Shown: positions 26,737-36,220 of the stretch, one piece after another
Numbering within the stretch: the first letter of the stretch is position 1
Layout of the letters: the number at the start of each line of letters is the position of its first letter
From: SFWF01 sp045591645
GTDB taxonomy: Bacteria; Bacillota; Clostridia; Oscillospirales; Acutalibacteraceae
DNA length: 64,000 nt
Direction: 5' to 3'
NCBI GenBank assembly: GCA_045591645.1
Contig: JAZNTG010000079.1
Span: 1-64,000 of the forward strand
The notes under the pieces: model-generated
Seen by the model: the letters and a program-made list of their open reading frames with translations, nothing else
The model's database searches: none
Told to the model about the DNA's origin: nothing
Made by a program: the position numbers and the translations under genes

Positions 26737-28828
26737 TCTTAGAAGCTTCCTTCTTATATTTAACGGTTCTTGTGGGACATTCGTTATTCATACAGTATTT
26801 TTTGCCTCTAGCACCCGAAAGTATATAGCCTCCGCACTCAGGACACTTTTCTCCCGTTGGAACGCTGGGTGCCGCAAAATCACATTTAGGATATGCAGAG
26901 CATCCATAAAAAGATTTGCCGCTCTTCTTGGAAACGCGTTTTATTAACTTTTCTCCGCACTTTGGACAAGGGGTTTTTACCTCATTTTCAGGCACAGGCT
27001 TTGTGTTCTTACATTCAGGGTATCCGGGGCACGCAAGGAATTTACCGAATCTGCTGGATTTTATTACCATAGTTCTGCCGCATTTTTCGCATACGACGTC
27101 TGATTCCTCTGCGGGCACCTTAACGCGCTTACCTGTAAGTGAATCTTCAGCCTTTTTAAGAGCTTTTTCAAAATCCGAATAAAACTCACTGATAGTGTCG
27201 ACCCAATTAAGCTCGCCTGCACCGATCCTATCAAGGTTTGTTTCCATCCCTGCAGTGAACTTTATGTCAACGATCTTTTTAAAGTGCTCAACTACAAGAT
27301 CCGAAATCACCTTGCCGAGCGGGGTCGGCTTAAATGATTTTTTCTCCTTCTCGATATACTCACGCTGAATTACATTCGAGATTATTGAGGCATAGGTTGA
27401 GGGACGTCCGATGCCGTTATCCTCAAGAGCTTTTATAAGCGTGGGCTCGGTATAACGAAGTGGTGGCTGAGTAAAGTGCTGACTTGGTGTCAGCGACCTG
27501 ACCTTCAGAACATCACCAACGTTCATCTCGGGTAACGCTGCGCTGTCCTTATTATCCTGATCCTTACCTTCTTCATACAGAACGGTAAAACCGTCAAATT
27601 TTACTGTATGCCCCGAAGCCTTAAACAGATAGTCTGCCACTTCAATATCTACCGAAACAGTATCGAGTACACAATTTGACATAAGCGAAGCAATAAAGCG
27701 TTCCCATATGAGCTTATAAAGCTTATACTGGTCTGTAGTCACGCTGTCTTTAATATCAGAAGGGGTTATGAATACGTTTGTAGGACGAATTGCTTCATGT
27801 GCGTCCTGAGCATTATTTTTTGATTTAAAGTATCTCGGAGATTTAGGCAAATACTTTTCGCCAAAATTCTTTATTATATAAGCAGCGGCTGCGCGTCTTG
27901 CTTCCTCGGAAATACGAAGAGAGTCGGTTCGCATATAGGTAATAAGACCGGTGACACCATGCCCCGAGACTTCAATACCTTCATAAAGCTGCTGAGCTAC
28001 CTTCATAGTTTTAGATGCAGAAAAATTAAGCTTTCTTGAGCCTTCCTGCTGCAGTGTAGACGTAATGAAGGGTGCGGCAGGCTGTTTGTTTCTAAGAGAT
28101 TTTTTGATACCGGAAACGACAAAATCGCCATTCTCTACTGCACTCAGAATAGCGTTTGCATCGGTCTCATTATTTATCTCTATTTTATCACCGTTTTTAT
28201 AGCCGTAAAGAGCTGCATCAAAGGACTTTCTTGAAGCGATCAGTTTAGCATCCACAGACCAATACTCAATAGGCTTGAAGGCTTCTATTTCGCGCTCGCG
28301 GTCAACAATAAGCCTTAGAGCAACTGTTTGAACACGGCCTGCGGAAAGTCCGCTTTTTACCTTTTTCCAAAGAAACGGACTTAGCTTATAGCCGACGATT
28401 CTGTCGAGTACACGGCGAGCTTGCTGCGCATCAACGAGGTTAATATCTATTTTTCTGGGATCAGACATACCTGCTTTAACACCGGATTCGGTAATCTCAT
28501 TAAAGCAGACACGGTTCGCATCATTGAAATCAAGCGCAAGCAGCTTAGCCAAATGCCACGAAATAGCCTCGCCTTCACGGTCAGGGTCGGTTGCAAGAAA
28601 GACCTGATCACTGTCAGCTGCAGCATTCTGAAGCTGCTTTATGAGGTCTTTTTTCTCAGGTATATTTACATATTGAGGTGTAAAATTATTATCTACATCA
28701 ACACCGATCTTAGACTTAGGGAGATCTCTGATATGACCTTTGGACGCCATTACAGTATAATCCGACCCGAGATATTTCTTAACGCTCTTAACTTTAGTCG
28801 GCGACTCAACAATAACTAACTTCGACAA
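26729..28828 (-). CDS. topA: DNA topoisomerase I
   Basis: A 699-residue type IA topoisomerase relaxing negative supercoils. The Toprim domain opens with KLVIVESPTKVKSVKKYL and has the DPDREGEA acidic triad; the catalytic Tyr lies in YMRTDS. The C-terminus carries three Cys4 zinc ribbons (CEKCG, CPKCG, CPECG). Start is TTG with an AAGGAG site. Next to dprA as in most Firmicutes. Confidence 0.97.
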   Translation of the reverse strand: MSKLVIVESPTKVKSVKKYLGSDYTVMASKGHIRDLPKSKIGVDVDNNFTPQYVNIPEKKDLIKQLQNAAADSDQVFLATDPDREGEAISWHLAKLLALDFNDANRVCFNEITESGVKAGMSDPRKIDINLVDAQQARRVLDRIVGYKLSPFLWKKVKSGLSAGRVQTVALRLIVDREREIEAFKPIEYWSVDAKLIASRKSFDAALYGYKNGDKIEINNETDANAILSAVENGDFVVSGIKKSLRNKQPAAPFITSTLQQEGSRKLNFSASKTMKVAQQLYEGIEVSGHGVTGLITYMRTDSLRISEEARRAAAAYIIKNFGEKYLPKSPRYFKSKNNAQDAHEAIRPTNVFITPSDIKDSVTTDQYKLYKLIWERFIASLMSNCVLDTVSVDIEVADYLFKASGHTVKFDGFTVLYEEGKDQDNKDSAALPEMNVGDVLKVRSLTPSQHFTQPPLRYTEPTLIKALEDNGIGRPSTYASIISNVIQREYIEKEKKSFKPTPLGKVISDLVVEHFKKIVDIKFTAGMETNLDRIGAGELNWVDTISEFYSDFEKALKKAEDSLTGKRVKVPAEESDVVCEKCGRTMVIKSSRFGKFLACPGYPECKNTKPVPENEVKTPCPKCGEKLIKRVSKKSGKSFYGCSAYPKCDFAAPSVPTGEKCPECGGYILSGARGKKYCMNNECPTRTVKYKKEASKNE

Positions 28829-28839
28829 TGTTATTCTCC

Positions 28840-30051
28840 TTATTGTTTTTTAGAATATCTGCCACCCGGAACCGCAGTGATCGCTCCAATGAGCTCCAAT
28901 TCGGTCAACGCAGAAAAAATATCGCTGATAGAAAGTCCCGATTCTACGAGATCGTCTACCGTAAATAAATCAATATCTATACAATTATATACTATTTGTG
29001 CCTTTTTTGAAAGACTTTCATTAAAATTTTTAAAAATTATTTTTTCTGAGCTGTCATTTTTAACTTCAGCTTTGTCATAGGCTTTAGTTTTGTTAACAAC
29101 TTCTTGGCTACTGCTAAGCGATCTGTACAGCCCCGCAAGATCAAACTCATGTGCCTTTTCAATATCGATAATATTTCCAAAAGAGCCAATATATTCAAAT
29201 ATTATATCATCTGCGCTGAAGACAGGAATAGCACCGTCACGTAGCAGCATATTTGAGCCTGAATATTTCTTGTCGTCAGGCTTTCCCGTTATGACAAAAA
29301 CATCTCTGCCCTGCTCGGCGGCACTGCGCGCAGTAATAAGAGCACCACTCTTTTGACCTGCTTGTATAACTACAGTTCCGAGAGACAGACCTGACATAAT
29401 TCTGTTGCGCTGATGAAATGCAGGCTTGCACACGGGATAATCGGGCGGATACTCAGATATAATACAGCCGTTTTCAGATATCTTTTTTCTGAGCTGTGCG
29501 TTTTTCATAAGATAGGGATAATTAATTCCACAGCCAAGCAGTACAACTGTCTTATTGCCGGAATCAAGGCATCCTTTGTGTGCAGCAGTGTCAATGCCTA
29601 TCGCACCTCCGCTGACTACTAGAACATTAGCCAGTGAAAGCCTTGCAGAAAGCGACCAAGCCGCCTTGTAGCTGTAATCATCGGCATCTCTTGTTCCGAC
29701 AACACAAACTGTCGGTATACTGTCAAAATCAGGAAGCTCACCCTTGTAATAAAGACAAGCGGGCGGATCGGGTATATTCCTCAGACGCTCAGGATAGCGT
29801 ATATCGTCATATGCGAGCACTGAAATACCTGAGTTTTTGCAGCATTTTATGATAGTTTCTACATTTTCTAACGACTTATTTGCTAGACCTCTAGCCTCAA
29901 AAAGCGAAATCTCACATTTTGCCTTTATGTCTTTAATATCTGCATAGTAAATATTTTCTGCTGTACCGAACTTTTGTAGCAGATATTTAACTTTTGCAGA
30001 CGCAAAGCCCAATGCTCCCGAAAGCCATATCCAATATTTTAACTGTGACAT
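28840..30051 (-). CDS. dprA: DNA processing protein DprA
   Basis: A Rossmann-fold single-strand DNA-binding protein that loads RecA in natural transformation. The Rossmann signature is VVSGGAIGIDTAAHKG, followed by the conserved ERNRIMSGLS-like QRNRIMSGLS and GSLITA-like GALITARSA segments; a winged helix closes the C-terminus. I use the ATG at 30051 (403 residues), which has GGGAG seven bases upstream, rather than a GTG 12 bases earlier. It overlaps the upstream methyltransferase gene. Whether the organism is transformable is unknown; comF is also present. Confidence 0.95.
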   Translation of the reverse strand: MSQLKYWIWLSGALGFASAKVKYLLQKFGTAENIYYADIKDIKAKCEISLFEARGLANKSLENVETIIKCCKNSGISVLAYDDIRYPERLRNIPDPPACLYYKGELPDFDSIPTVCVVGTRDADDYSYKAAWSLSARLSLANVLVVSGGAIGIDTAAHKGCLDSGNKTVVLLGCGINYPYLMKNAQLRKKISENGCIISEYPPDYPVCKPAFHQRNRIMSGLSLGTVVIQAGQKSGALITARSAAEQGRDVFVITGKPDDKKYSGSNMLLRDGAIPVFSADDIIFEYIGSFGNIIDIEKAHEFDLAGLYRSLSSSQEVVNKTKAYDKAEVKNDSSEKIIFKNFNESLSKKAQIVYNCIDIDLFTVDDLVESGLSISDIFSALTELELIGAITAVPGGRYSKKQ

Positions 30052-30827
30052 GACATCTCCCACATTACGATCGCAGCCGCCGTTGCAGCATTAAGCGACT
30101 CAGCCTTGCCTGTCATCGGGATAGTAATTCTGTTTTTGCACGCCAAAACCACAGCTTCGGTCAGTCCGTTAGCCTCATTGCCGATAAGCGCAATGCTGCC
30201 TCTTTTGAACTCGGCAGACCTAATACTGTCCGCAGATCGGTCAACTACCGTTGCATAGGTATCTAGGCCGCAGTCTGCTATAAAGCTGTTAAACTGAGAT
30301 ATCACAGTTACAGGTATTCTCAGAAGAGCGCCCATAGACGCGCGAAGCGCCTTTGGGTTATAAGGATCACATCCACCCTCGGACACTAAAATTCCGTCAA
30401 AATTAAAAGCCTCTGCACTTCGCGCAATCGCTCCAAGATTTGATGGATCCGAAATATTTTCAAGCGCGATATACAATCCGTTGGGATTAATTAAAAATTC
30501 CTCGCCGCTTCTAATCTTGCATATACATAAAAATCCCTGAGGATTAACGGTATCAGATATTTTTGAAATAATATGATCTGGCACTATACAGCATCTTTTA
30601 GCTTTCTCACTTAAAAATATCGCATCTTGCTGAAATTTATCAAAAGCGCTTTCTCCAACGATCAGATGCTCGATAGGAAAACCGTTTAAAGCGGCATCTT
30701 TGCAGAGTCTCAGACCGTCAAGCACAAACAGACCTTCCTCACGTCTGTATTTAGCGGCCGATAAAAGCTTTGAGGCAGTTTTAATTACTGCATTGTCTTT
30801 ACTTGTAATTCTTTCAAAACAGCTCAT
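30039..30827 (-). CDS. TrmH/SpoU-family RNA 2'-O-methyltransferase
   Basis: A 262-residue SPOUT methyltransferase with an N-terminal substrate-binding domain and a knotted C-terminal domain. The three SpoU motifs are visible: LENISDPSNLGAIARSAEAF, ALIGNEANGLTEAV and IPMTGKAESLNAATAAAI. Family members methylate a ribose in 23S rRNA or tRNA; which nucleotide is not clear, so no symbol is given. It is the first gene of the minus-strand run ending at leuS and follows rplT after a terminator. Confidence 0.9.
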   Translation of the reverse strand: MSCFERITSKDNAVIKTASKLLSAAKYRREEGLFVLDGLRLCKDAALNGFPIEHLIVGESAFDKFQQDAIFLSEKAKRCCIVPDHIISKISDTVNPQGFLCICKIRSGEEFLINPNGLYIALENISDPSNLGAIARSAEAFNFDGILVSEGGCDPYNPKALRASMGALLRIPVTVISQFNSFIADCGLDTYATVVDRSADSIRSAEFKRGSIALIGNEANGLTEAVVLACKNRITIPMTGKAESLNAATAAAIVMWEMSCHS

Positions 30828-30847
30828 GATCTATCCTTTATAAAAAT

Positions 30848-30878
30848 ATGACCGAGGACATATAATGACCCCGGTCTT
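30848..30878 (-). terminator. Terminator of infC-rpmI-rplT operon
   Basis: On the minus strand, stem GACCGGGGTC / GACC..CCTCGGTC with a TCATTATATGT loop, followed by ATATTTTTAT, starting 6 bp after the rplT stop. Confidence 0.75.
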
Positions 30879-30883
30879 TTGAA

Positions 30884-31243
30884 TTATTTATCTAATGCTT
30901 TCTGAGCAGCCTTTGCAAGAGTTGCAAAGCCTGCAGCATCATTAACAGCCAGCTCAGCGAGCATCTTGCGGTTCATAGCAACGCCTGCCTTCTTGAGACC
31001 GTTCATGAAGGTTGAATAATTCATTCCGTTCATTTTAGCAGCAGCGGAAATTCTGGTGATCCAAAGACGACGGAAATCTCTCTTCTTAAGTCTACGGCCA
31101 ACATAGGCATAGTTGCCCGACTTCATTACAGCTTCTTTAGCTGTCTTAAAAAGCTTGGACTTGGCGCCAAAATAGCCCTTGGCAAGCTTTAATGTCTTGT
31201 TTCTTCTTTTGCGTGTAGCTAACGCACCTTTAATACGTGCCAT
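30884..31243 (-). CDS. rplT: 50S ribosomal protein L20
   Basis: A 119-residue primary 23S rRNA-binding protein and, in many bacteria, translational or transcriptional repressor of its own operon. The highly basic N-terminus (ARIKGALATRKRRNKTLKLAKGY) and RDFRRLWITRISAAAK are diagnostic. GGAGGATATATAG precedes the ATG. Third gene of infC-rpmI-rplT. Confidence 0.98.
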   Translation of the reverse strand: MARIKGALATRKRRNKTLKLAKGYFGAKSKLFKTAKEAVMKSGNYAYVGRRLKKRDFRRLWITRISAAAKMNGMNYSTFMNGLKKAGVAMNRKMLAELAVNDAAGFATLAKAAQKALDK

Positions 31244-31270
31244 CTATATATCCTCCGTTATTCTTATAAT

Positions 31271-31468
31271 TTATTTGTAAGGGATAAGCTTCTTGAGTGT
31301 AGCTACATTAGTAGTATCAGCTACAACAGTCTTACGAAGATTTCTCTTACGCTTTGTGGTCTTCTTGTTAAGAATGTGTGACTTGTAGGCATGGGCACGC
31401 TTAACCTGACCGGTCTTGGTGAGCTTAAAGCGCTTTTTTGCACCGCTGTGAGTTTTAATTTTCGGCAT
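31271..31468 (-). CDS. rpmI: 50S ribosomal protein L35
   Basis: A 65-residue, very basic large-subunit protein beginning MPKIKTHSGAKKRFK. The start is fixed by AGGAGGATTTAAA upstream of the ATG at 31468; the frame is open further upstream into infC but that extension is not real. Middle gene of the infC operon. Confidence 0.98.
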   Translation of the reverse strand: MPKIKTHSGAKKRFKLTKTGQVKRAHAYKSHILNKKTTKRKRNLRKTVVADTTNVATLKKLIPYK

Positions 31469-31496
31469 TTTAAATCCTCCTAAAGAATTATTTAAA

Positions 31497-32015
31497 TTAT
31501 TTGTTTGACTTAGGTGCCATAAACATAAGCATATTTCTGCTTTCCATCTTGGCAGGCTTTTCAACAACAGCATATTCCTGACAATACTCAGCAAATCTTT
31601 TCATAATCTCGAGGCCGATCTCAGGATGTCCGAGCTCTCTGCCCCTGAATCTTATGGAAACCTTGAGTTTGTTGCCTGACTTTAAAAACTGAATAGCATG
31701 GTTACCCTTTGTTTCAAAATCGTGCTTATCGATGCTGAGTCCGAGACGAATCTCTTTAGTTTCGATTACCTTTTGATTTTTCCTAGCTTCCTTCTCACGC
31801 TTTGCTATTTCAAAACGATACTTGCCGTAATCCATGATCTTGCAAACGGGCGGATTTGCATTTGGAGAAACCGCAACTAAATCTAGATCCTTCGCATAGG
31901 CAGCTTCAATTGCATCCTTTATAGGAAGAACACCCAGCTGCGAGCCATCTGAATCGATAACGCGGACCTCTTTGAAAGTAATCTGTTCATTGATAGGGAT
32001 ATCTTTGACGCTGAT
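31497..32015 (-). CDS. infC: Translation initiation factor IF-3 (apparent ATC start)
   Basis: IF-3 binds the 30S subunit and checks the initiator tRNA-start codon match. The protein has the N-domain segment INEQITFKEVRVID and C-domain segments KIMDYGKYRFE and KVSIRFRGRE. I see no usable ATG: the only in-frame GTG (32024) lies within the GGAGG ribosome-binding site. An ATC codon at 32015 lies exactly 8 bases after GGAGG and gives an N-terminus ISVKDIPINEQ, matching IF-3 homologues. Non-canonical AUU/AUC starts are known for infC and let IF-3 repress its own synthesis. About 172 residues. Confidence 0.93.
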   Translation of the reverse strand: MSVKDIPINEQITFKEVRVIDSDGSQLGVLPIKDAIEAAYAKDLDLVAVSPNANPPVCKIMDYGKYRFEIAKREKEARKNQKVIETKEIRLGLSIDKHDFETKGNHAIQFLKSGNKLKVSIRFRGRELGHPEIGLEIMKRFAEYCQEYAVVEKPAKMESRNMLMFMAPKSNK

Positions 32016-32166
32016 AAGTAACACCTCCGTAAGTCATAACAAAAGCGGACGGCATAATACCGTCCGCGCAATATAAGAAATAACACTGCTAGTGCCAAAA
32101 TCTTATTGACCCTTTTAGTGAACCTGAGGGTGAGAACGGTAAATGCTCTACTTTGTTGTCTAATAT
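32016..32166 (-). promoter_or_regulatory. infC-rpmI-rplT leader (candidate L20 or IF3-operon leader)
   Basis: About 140 nt of untranslated leader with an attenuator hairpin just before the ribosome-binding site. Position and operon fit the ribosomal-protein leader that L20 binds in low-GC Gram-positives, but I cannot confirm the consensus fold by eye. Confidence 0.55.
32038..32067 (-). terminator. Attenuator hairpin in the infC leader
   Basis: Perfect 8-bp GCGGACGG / CCGTCCGC stem with a TATTATG loop followed by TTTTGTT on the minus strand, ending about 10 bp before the GGAGG of infC. Confidence 0.75.
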
Positions 32167-32194
32167 ATTATACACCTGAATTTCAAAAAGTCAA
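32167..32194 (-). promoter_or_regulatory. SigA-type promoter for infC operon
   Basis: TTGACT, a 16-bp spacer and TATAAT on the minus strand, about 150 bp upstream of infC. Confidence 0.75.
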
Positions 32195-32202
32195 GTAATT
32201 TT

Positions 32203-33225
32203 TTATTCAATTATCAATTCCTTTATTGAACGAAGCTGATAATCAATATTTTTAAGAAGCTTAGGATTTTTTTGGGCAATTACCATACCTTTGGAAACGC
32301 TATGTGCAGGATCTGTAGCCTGAATGATCTTTGTACCGATAAATTCTTCCATAAATGCAGCCATTCCGTTAATAAGACTTCCGCCGCCTGTAAGATATAT
32401 GCCGCTATCCATAATATCTGCAACAATATCAGGGTCAGTGCGCTCCAAAACCTTTCGGACCGAGTTGCATATCTGCAGTGCTGTGTCATAAACATTATCG
32501 TATATTTCCCTTGAGGTAATCTCAAACGCCTCGGGAAGTCCTGTACGCAGATTTCTTCCCTTTGCGATCATCGTGATCTCAACATCACGCTTAACGACAG
32601 AGCCGATCTGCTTTTTTATCTGTTCGGCGGTCAGCTCACCTATCGCTATATTATAGGCACGACGAATATATTTCACGATAGCGTCATCAAAATCAAAGGA
32701 AGCAACATTATAAGAACCACACTGAACTATTCCACCGAGAGAGATCGTAGCAATATCAGTAGTTCCTGCACCGATATCCACGACCATACTACCCTTGGGA
32801 GAATTAAAATCAATTCCAAGTCCGATAGCGGCAGCAAGCGGACTTTCAATTACGGTTACATTCCGTCCTCCGCTGTCGACAATAACATCTGCCAGCGAGT
32901 GGTGCTGAAGCTCGGTAAGTCCCGTAGGTAAACAGGCCATTACACTCGGACGAATTATCTTACTGCCAAATGCGCGCTTAATATACTCACTAAGCATGGC
33001 AAGGGTTATATCATAGTCGGCAATAACACCGTGCTCTATAGGTCTTACACAGGTTAAAGCCTCCGGCGTTCTACCGAGGGAGGACTTCGCCATATCTCCA
33101 AAATAGACAGGATTATAGCTTTCTGATTCGACCGTAACAATGCTGGGTTGCTCAAGAACGATTCTGATTCCCTCAGATATAACGGTTTTGTATGAGCCGA
33201 GGTCTATGCTGATTTGAGTTGCCAT
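32203..33225 (-). CDS. MreB/Mbl-family rod-shape actin homologue
   Basis: A 340-residue bacterial actin that forms membrane filaments guiding cell-wall elongation. Actin-fold motifs: phosphate-1 loop SIDLGSYKT (usually DLGTANT in MreB), phosphate-2 VVDIGAGTTDIA, ESPLAAAIGLG and the adenosine-site GIYLTGGGSLI. It stands alone, without mreC or mreD. The changed phosphate-1 loop (Ser-Tyr-Lys for Thr-Ala-Asn) suggests a divergent paralogue rather than the main MreB, so I give no symbol. Confidence 0.9.
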   Translation of the reverse strand: MATQISIDLGSYKTVISEGIRIVLEQPSIVTVESESYNPVYFGDMAKSSLGRTPEALTCVRPIEHGVIADYDITLAMLSEYIKRAFGSKIIRPSVMACLPTGLTELQHHSLADVIVDSGGRNVTVIESPLAAAIGLGIDFNSPKGSMVVDIGAGTTDIATISLGGIVQCGSYNVASFDFDDAIVKYIRRAYNIAIGELTAEQIKKQIGSVVKRDVEITMIAKGRNLRTGLPEAFEITSREIYDNVYDTALQICNSVRKVLERTDPDIVADIMDSGIYLTGGGSLINGMAAFMEEFIGTKIIQATDPAHSVSKGMVIAQKNPKLLKNIDYQLRSIKELIIE

Positions 33226-33348
33226 AAATAATCACCACCAATAGTATATCATAAAGCCAAAGACGAAGGTCTTTGCAAGGAGAAAGCCTTGTCGTATCAC
33301 AACACGGCAGTATTATATCACAGAATCAATATGATTTCAACGCTCGCT

Positions 33349-34032
33349 TTACCGGTTTCCTACTACAGCGGTAACACAGTAAACCGACTTTGCGCCAGCA
33401 ATTTTAAGAATGCGCGCACATTCATCAATAGTAGCTCCGCTTGTCTTAATATCATCAACAAGAAGAATGTTTTTGGCTCTGCAATCAATTTTAGCCTTAT
33501 ATGCATTATGTACGTTTTCAAAACGGTTTTCAAAGCCAAGTTTATGCTGCGTGCTTCTTGGCTTATCGGTCGAAATCAGCGCGTCGACTACTCTTAAATT
33601 CAAATTAGCTGATAATTCTTTAGTTAATAACCTACAGTGTTCAAATTTTTGTTTTTTCTTTGAGCTACAGACAAACGTAATAAAATCGAATTTAATATCT
33701 TTATAATATTTTTGTACAGCGTGTGCCATATGTTTAGCATAAAATTCAGCAATTCTTCTCTGACGGAAGAATTTGTAAGAATAAATCCCCTGCTTTGCGG
33801 CGCCCTCGTTAAAGAATGGAGAAATTACTCCGTCGAAATGATAAATAAAACGGTCACATTCGCATTTTTCAGTTGCCACACCGCAGCCTATGCATCGCTT
33901 GACATCCGGTACCGTAAGCTTGTGTTGACAATTCAAACAAAGATAACTTTCAGGAGTGATAATTTCGTCGCACAGAAAACACCGCGGTGGGAATAATGCA
34001 TTAACAAAAGCATTAATTATCTTATTCTTCAT
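33349..34032 (-). CDS. comF: ComF family phosphoribosyltransferase-like protein
   Basis: A 227-residue ComF-type protein. The N-terminus carries zinc-type cysteine pairs (CFLCDEI, CLNC, CIGC, CEC) and the C-terminus a phosphoribosyl-pyrophosphate loop LLVDDIKTSGATIDEC. ComF is needed for DNA uptake in Bacillus subtilis and interacts with ComFA and DprA. I use the ATG at 34032; a TTG three codons earlier is also possible. It overlaps the end of recD2 by 11 bp, so both belong to one transcript. The comFA helicase is not adjacent. Confidence 0.88.
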   Translation of the reverse strand: MKNKIINAFVNALFPPRCFLCDEIITPESYLCLNCQHKLTVPDVKRCIGCGVATEKCECDRFIYHFDGVISPFFNEGAAKQGIYSYKFFRQRRIAEFYAKHMAHAVQKYYKDIKFDFITFVCSSKKKQKFEHCRLLTKELSANLNLRVVDALISTDKPRSTQHKLGFENRFENVHNAYKAKIDCRAKNILLVDDIKTSGATIDECARILKIAGAKSVYCVTAVVGNR

Positions 34033-36220
34033 AGCCCTCAAGCATATATCTGAGCCCTGAATATCTGAGCGTCTTTCGGTTATTTTCTATCATTTGTGTT
34101 AAGACTCCCTCGCTGCCTACAAACACAAGCATCTTTTTTGCTCTTGTAATAGCAGTATAAATAAGGTTTCGGTACCTAAGCGGCTGAGGAGTATCACATA
34201 TCGGAATAATGACACAATCAAACTCAGAGCCCTGGCTTTTGTGAACGGTAATTGCATAAGCAAGCTCAAGCATATCAAGATCTTCTTCAAAATACGTGGC
34301 AGTCTTATCATCAAACCGTACCGACAGTGCTCTGCTTTTAACATCGACATCAACTATTCTTCCGATATCTCCGTTAAATACTCCTGTTCCGGATTCTCCG
34401 TCGTCTGAGGTCCAGATAATATCATAATCATTCTTTGTCTGCATTACCTTATCGCCTTGCCTGAACGATACACCTTTATAAAATATCTGCTTCATATTTT
34501 TATTTAATGGGTTTAGCGCCTCCTGAAGCAAAAGATTGAGATTATAAGATCCACAGGAAAGCTTTTTGGAAGGACAAAGTACCTGAATATCATCAACGGC
34601 TGAAAAGTCGTATGCATTCGGAAGTCTGCTTGCTGTAAGGTCAACAACCGTTTCTGCTGCTGCACTTGGATTGTAATTCTTTATAAAGAAAAAATCAGAC
34701 GAATCATTACTAAGGCTCGGAACAACTCCTGAAATGACCTTGTGAGCATTTGAAATTATCGCACTTGAGTCGGACTGTCTGAAAATTTTATCCAGCTTTA
34801 CTGCAGATATAATGCCGCTGTCGAGAATATCACCGAGGACATTACCAGCACCAACACTGGGCAGCTGATCCGAATCGCCGATTAATATTATTCTTGAGGT
34901 TGTTCTGCAGGCCTCGAGAAGTGCCTTGAAAAGCAGTGCATCTACCATCGACATTTCATCGATTATAATTACATCCTCATCAAGCGGACGTTTTTTGTTA
35001 CGCGCGAAGGTCTGCTTGCCTCCCCCTGTCCATTCAACTTCTAACAGACGGTGAAGTGTTTTTGCCTCATAACCTGTAAGCTCGGTTATGCGTTTAGCCG
35101 CTCTTCCTGTCGGAGCCGCAAGCGCAATACTATGCTTCCTGCCTTCAAAAATTCCAATAAGCACATTCAGCGTAGTTGTCTTTCCTGTTCCAGGACCGCC
35201 TGTGAGAACAAAAACATTATTATTTAAAGCGCAGTTTACAGACTCGATCTGCTTTTGGTCAAATTTAAAGCCTAATTTTCGCTCTATAAGCTCGATTTCA
35301 AATTCAGAAAGGCTGTTAAGAGGCACATTACAGTCTGCATATGCGTTAAGCTTTGCGGCAATATACTCTTCAGCGGCATAATATTGGCTTAGAAAAACAA
35401 ATTGCTCTCCGTTATATATACGCACAGCGATCTGCATACGGTCGCACATTAATTTTACAGAGTCCATAATCAAAACAGAATTAATTGAAAGTAGCTTTTC
35501 GCAAACATTAAGCAGCTTTGTAAGCGGCAGGCAAGTATGTCCGTTTGAAAGATTTTTACGAAGTACATATTCGATACCTGCACTTACCCTACCGTCACTG
35601 TCGATTGGCAGACCGAGTTTTTCGGAAATTTCCTCTGCTCTCTCAAAAGAAAAGCCTATTTCCTCACAGCATAGGATATGCGGATTTTCACGTATAAGAT
35701 CAACACTGTTAATGCCTAAAACCTTAAAAATATCTGCTGCTTCAACAGGAGTTATATTAAATTCGGCCAAAGACAGCATAATATCCCTTACGCCAAACTG
35801 CTTTTTATACTCCTCGCAGATACTCATCGCTTTATCTGCGCTGATTCCCTTAATATGAGTCAGCTCGATCGGATAATTTTCGATTACATCCAGAGTTTTA
35901 TCCTTAAATCTCTCAACTATCTTCATAGCAGTAGCCGGACCGATTCCTTTAATTGCACCGCTCGATATAAATTTTAAGATCTGAAGCTGTGTTTTAGGTG
36001 CAGAGATGCTAATAACATCTACATTGAACTGTTCACCGTACACAGGATGATTTGAGTATTCACCCGTTACCGTGACAGTGTCACCCTCATTTACAGCAGG
36101 AAGAATTCCAACGCAGGTAACTTCTTCCCTACCGACTTTTATCTTAAAGACCGTATATCCGTTTTCGCGGTTTTTATATGTAATTTTTTCAACCGTTCCC
36201 TTCAATTCCTTGCTTATCAT
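34022..36220 (-). CDS. recD2: RecD2-type DNA helicase
   Basis: A 732-residue SF1B 5'-3' helicase of the RecD2/TraA class found in bacteria without RecBCD. It opens with an OB-like N-terminal domain (GTVEKITYKNRENGYTVF), then helix-hairpin-helix repeats (about residues 90-200), Walker A LTGGPGTGKTTT, Walker B VIIDEMSMVD, GDSDQLPSVGAGNVL and the late AYAITVHKSQGSEFD motif. Full length. It overlaps an upstream small gene by 32 bp and comF downstream. Confidence 0.95.
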   Translation of the reverse strand: MISKELKGTVEKITYKNRENGYTVFKIKVGREEVTCVGILPAVNEGDTVTVTGEYSNHPVYGEQFNVDVISISAPKTQLQILKFISSGAIKGIGPATAMKIVERFKDKTLDVIENYPIELTHIKGISADKAMSICEEYKKQFGVRDIMLSLAEFNITPVEAADIFKVLGINSVDLIRENPHILCCEEIGFSFERAEEISEKLGLPIDSDGRVSAGIEYVLRKNLSNGHTCLPLTKLLNVCEKLLSINSVLIMDSVKLMCDRMQIAVRIYNGEQFVFLSQYYAAEEYIAAKLNAYADCNVPLNSLSEFEIELIERKLGFKFDQKQIESVNCALNNNVFVLTGGPGTGKTTTLNVLIGIFEGRKHSIALAAPTGRAAKRITELTGYEAKTLHRLLEVEWTGGGKQTFARNKKRPLDEDVIIIDEMSMVDALLFKALLEACRTTSRIILIGDSDQLPSVGAGNVLGDILDSGIISAVKLDKIFRQSDSSAIISNAHKVISGVVPSLSNDSSDFFFIKNYNPSAAAETVVDLTASRLPNAYDFSAVDDIQVLCPSKKLSCGSYNLNLLLQEALNPLNKNMKQIFYKGVSFRQGDKVMQTKNDYDIIWTSDDGESGTGVFNGDIGRIVDVDVKSRALSVRFDDKTATYFEEDLDMLELAYAITVHKSQGSEFDCVIIPICDTPQPLRYRNLIYTAITRAKKMLVFVGSEGVLTQMIENNRKTLRYSGLRYMLEGYEE

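Noticed and set aside
32016..32024. GTG start for infC
   Set aside because: The GTG is formed by the last bases of the GGAGG site itself, so no ribosome-binding site remains for it.
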